From contig NZ_JAQFVF010000043.1 in NCBI RefSeq assembly GCF_027789125.1, forward strand, positions 1 to 64,000: a stretch of DNA of 64,000 nucleotides, read 5' to 3'. Source of the DNA: Paenibacillus aestuarii (GTDB taxonomy: Bacteria > Bacillota > Bacilli > Paenibacillales > NBRC-103111). Position numbers and translations under genes: made by a program. The notes under the pieces are model-generated. The model was not told where the DNA came from, did no database searches, and worked only from the letters and a program-made list of their open reading frames with translations. Positions 63,727-64,000 of this stretch are shown here, in pieces (positions within the stretch are counted from its first letter, which is position 1; the number at the start of each line of letters is the position of its first letter).

Positions 63727-63832
63727 TAACTCCACTCCTCAAATTTGAATTGTCATCATGAACGATGATCCTCAATTATTTTATCATAGAACTAGATATA
63801 TACAAAATTTGGAACAATAGCTCGCGATTCTA

Positions 63833-64000
63833 TTAATCTTCCGTTCCTAGCACATCTGTATTGACCGGAATATAGCCCATTTGACGAGCCATTGCCGTAA
63901 TATGTCCTTTATGATGAAACTCATGCGTGACTGTGTGCAATAGCAATTTCCGCGCCGTGAGGCTGACGCTATCGCCGTTCTCTCGCCACGGAATCCGCTT
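63833..64000 (-). CDS. DinB-family protein, C-terminal part (cut by the window edge)
   Basis: The last 55 codons of a gene on the minus strand. HTVTHEFHHKGHITAMARQM followed by GYIPVNTDV is the conserved C-terminal helix of the DinB/YfiT-like four-helix bundle, with its metal-binding histidines (HEFHHKGH). The N-terminal part lies beyond the window. DinB proteins are putative thiol-dependent transferases. It is 106 bp upstream of the VOC gene and in the same direction. Confidence 0.8.
   Translation of the reverse strand, partial: KRIPWRENGDSVSLTARKLLLHTVTHEFHHKGHITAMARQMGYIPVNTDVLGTED

Noticed and set aside
1-64000. tRNA, rRNA, transposase, integrase or toxin-antitoxin genes
   Set aside because: None could be recognised on either strand by reading; no clear tRNA cloverleaf or rRNA stretch was noticed.

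Overview
The window looks like a chromosomal segment of a spore-forming, low-to-mid GC Gram-positive bacterium of the Paenibacillaceae, most likely Paenibacillus or a close relative. The evidence is the ribosome binding sites (strong AGGAGG), two T-box leaders, Bacillus-type gene sets (tseB, asnS-dnaD, nth, dynA, parE-parC, glgBCDA), a single-chain GlyRS instead of GlyQ plus GlyS, a GlgD subunit, SLH and GerMN proteins, and a split methionine salvage pathway. No rRNA, tRNA, CRISPR array, transposase or phage gene was found. Almost everything is core or near-core metabolism.

Left part. 1-1186 is non-coding and packed with a 51-bp / 257-bp repeat family. Then come pit and its DUF47 partner (minus), mtaD-tseB (plus), a small membrane protein translationally coupled to an FtsH-like protease that lacks the usual extracytoplasmic domain, an hbd-ackA pair, and asnS-dnaD.

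Middle part. From 11.7 to 21 kb, minus strand, proB-proS-proA-proC sits behind a proline-type T-box and is followed at 51 bp by mtnW-mtnX-mtnB of methionine salvage with no visible terminator or S-box. mtnE and mtnU diverge just beyond. glyS follows with its own glycine T-box (GGC specifier), then a cysteine dioxygenase, an SDR oxidoreductase and a WYL regulator. A LysR regulator diverges from leuC-leuD. Next comes an envelope cluster: an amidase with an AMIN domain, a GerMN lipoprotein and a 908-residue SLH protein with nine degenerate repeats. nth, which in Bacillus follows dnaD directly, lies 23 kb away at 35 kb.

Right part. A double bacterial dynamin with an Ala-rich linker is followed by a heterodimeric ABC exporter pair, an SGNH hydrolase and an ABC-2 transporter pair running into parE-parC (topoisomerase IV). 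A 55-codon gene lies antisense to the end of parC. Then come marR, an RluA-type pseudouridine synthase coupled to a methyltransferase, the glycogen operon glgB-glgC-glgD-glgA, small unknown genes (one apparently frameshifted), cls, a four-helix membrane protein, more copies of the left-end repeat family, a VOC protein and a DinB protein cut by the window edge.

The most interesting candidates are the loop-less FtsH-like protease with its coupled membrane partner, the fusion of methionine salvage genes to a proline T-box operon, the two very short genes at 51.2 and 60.3 kb, and the repeat family at both ends. Functions come from recognising protein families by eye; none was checked against a database.
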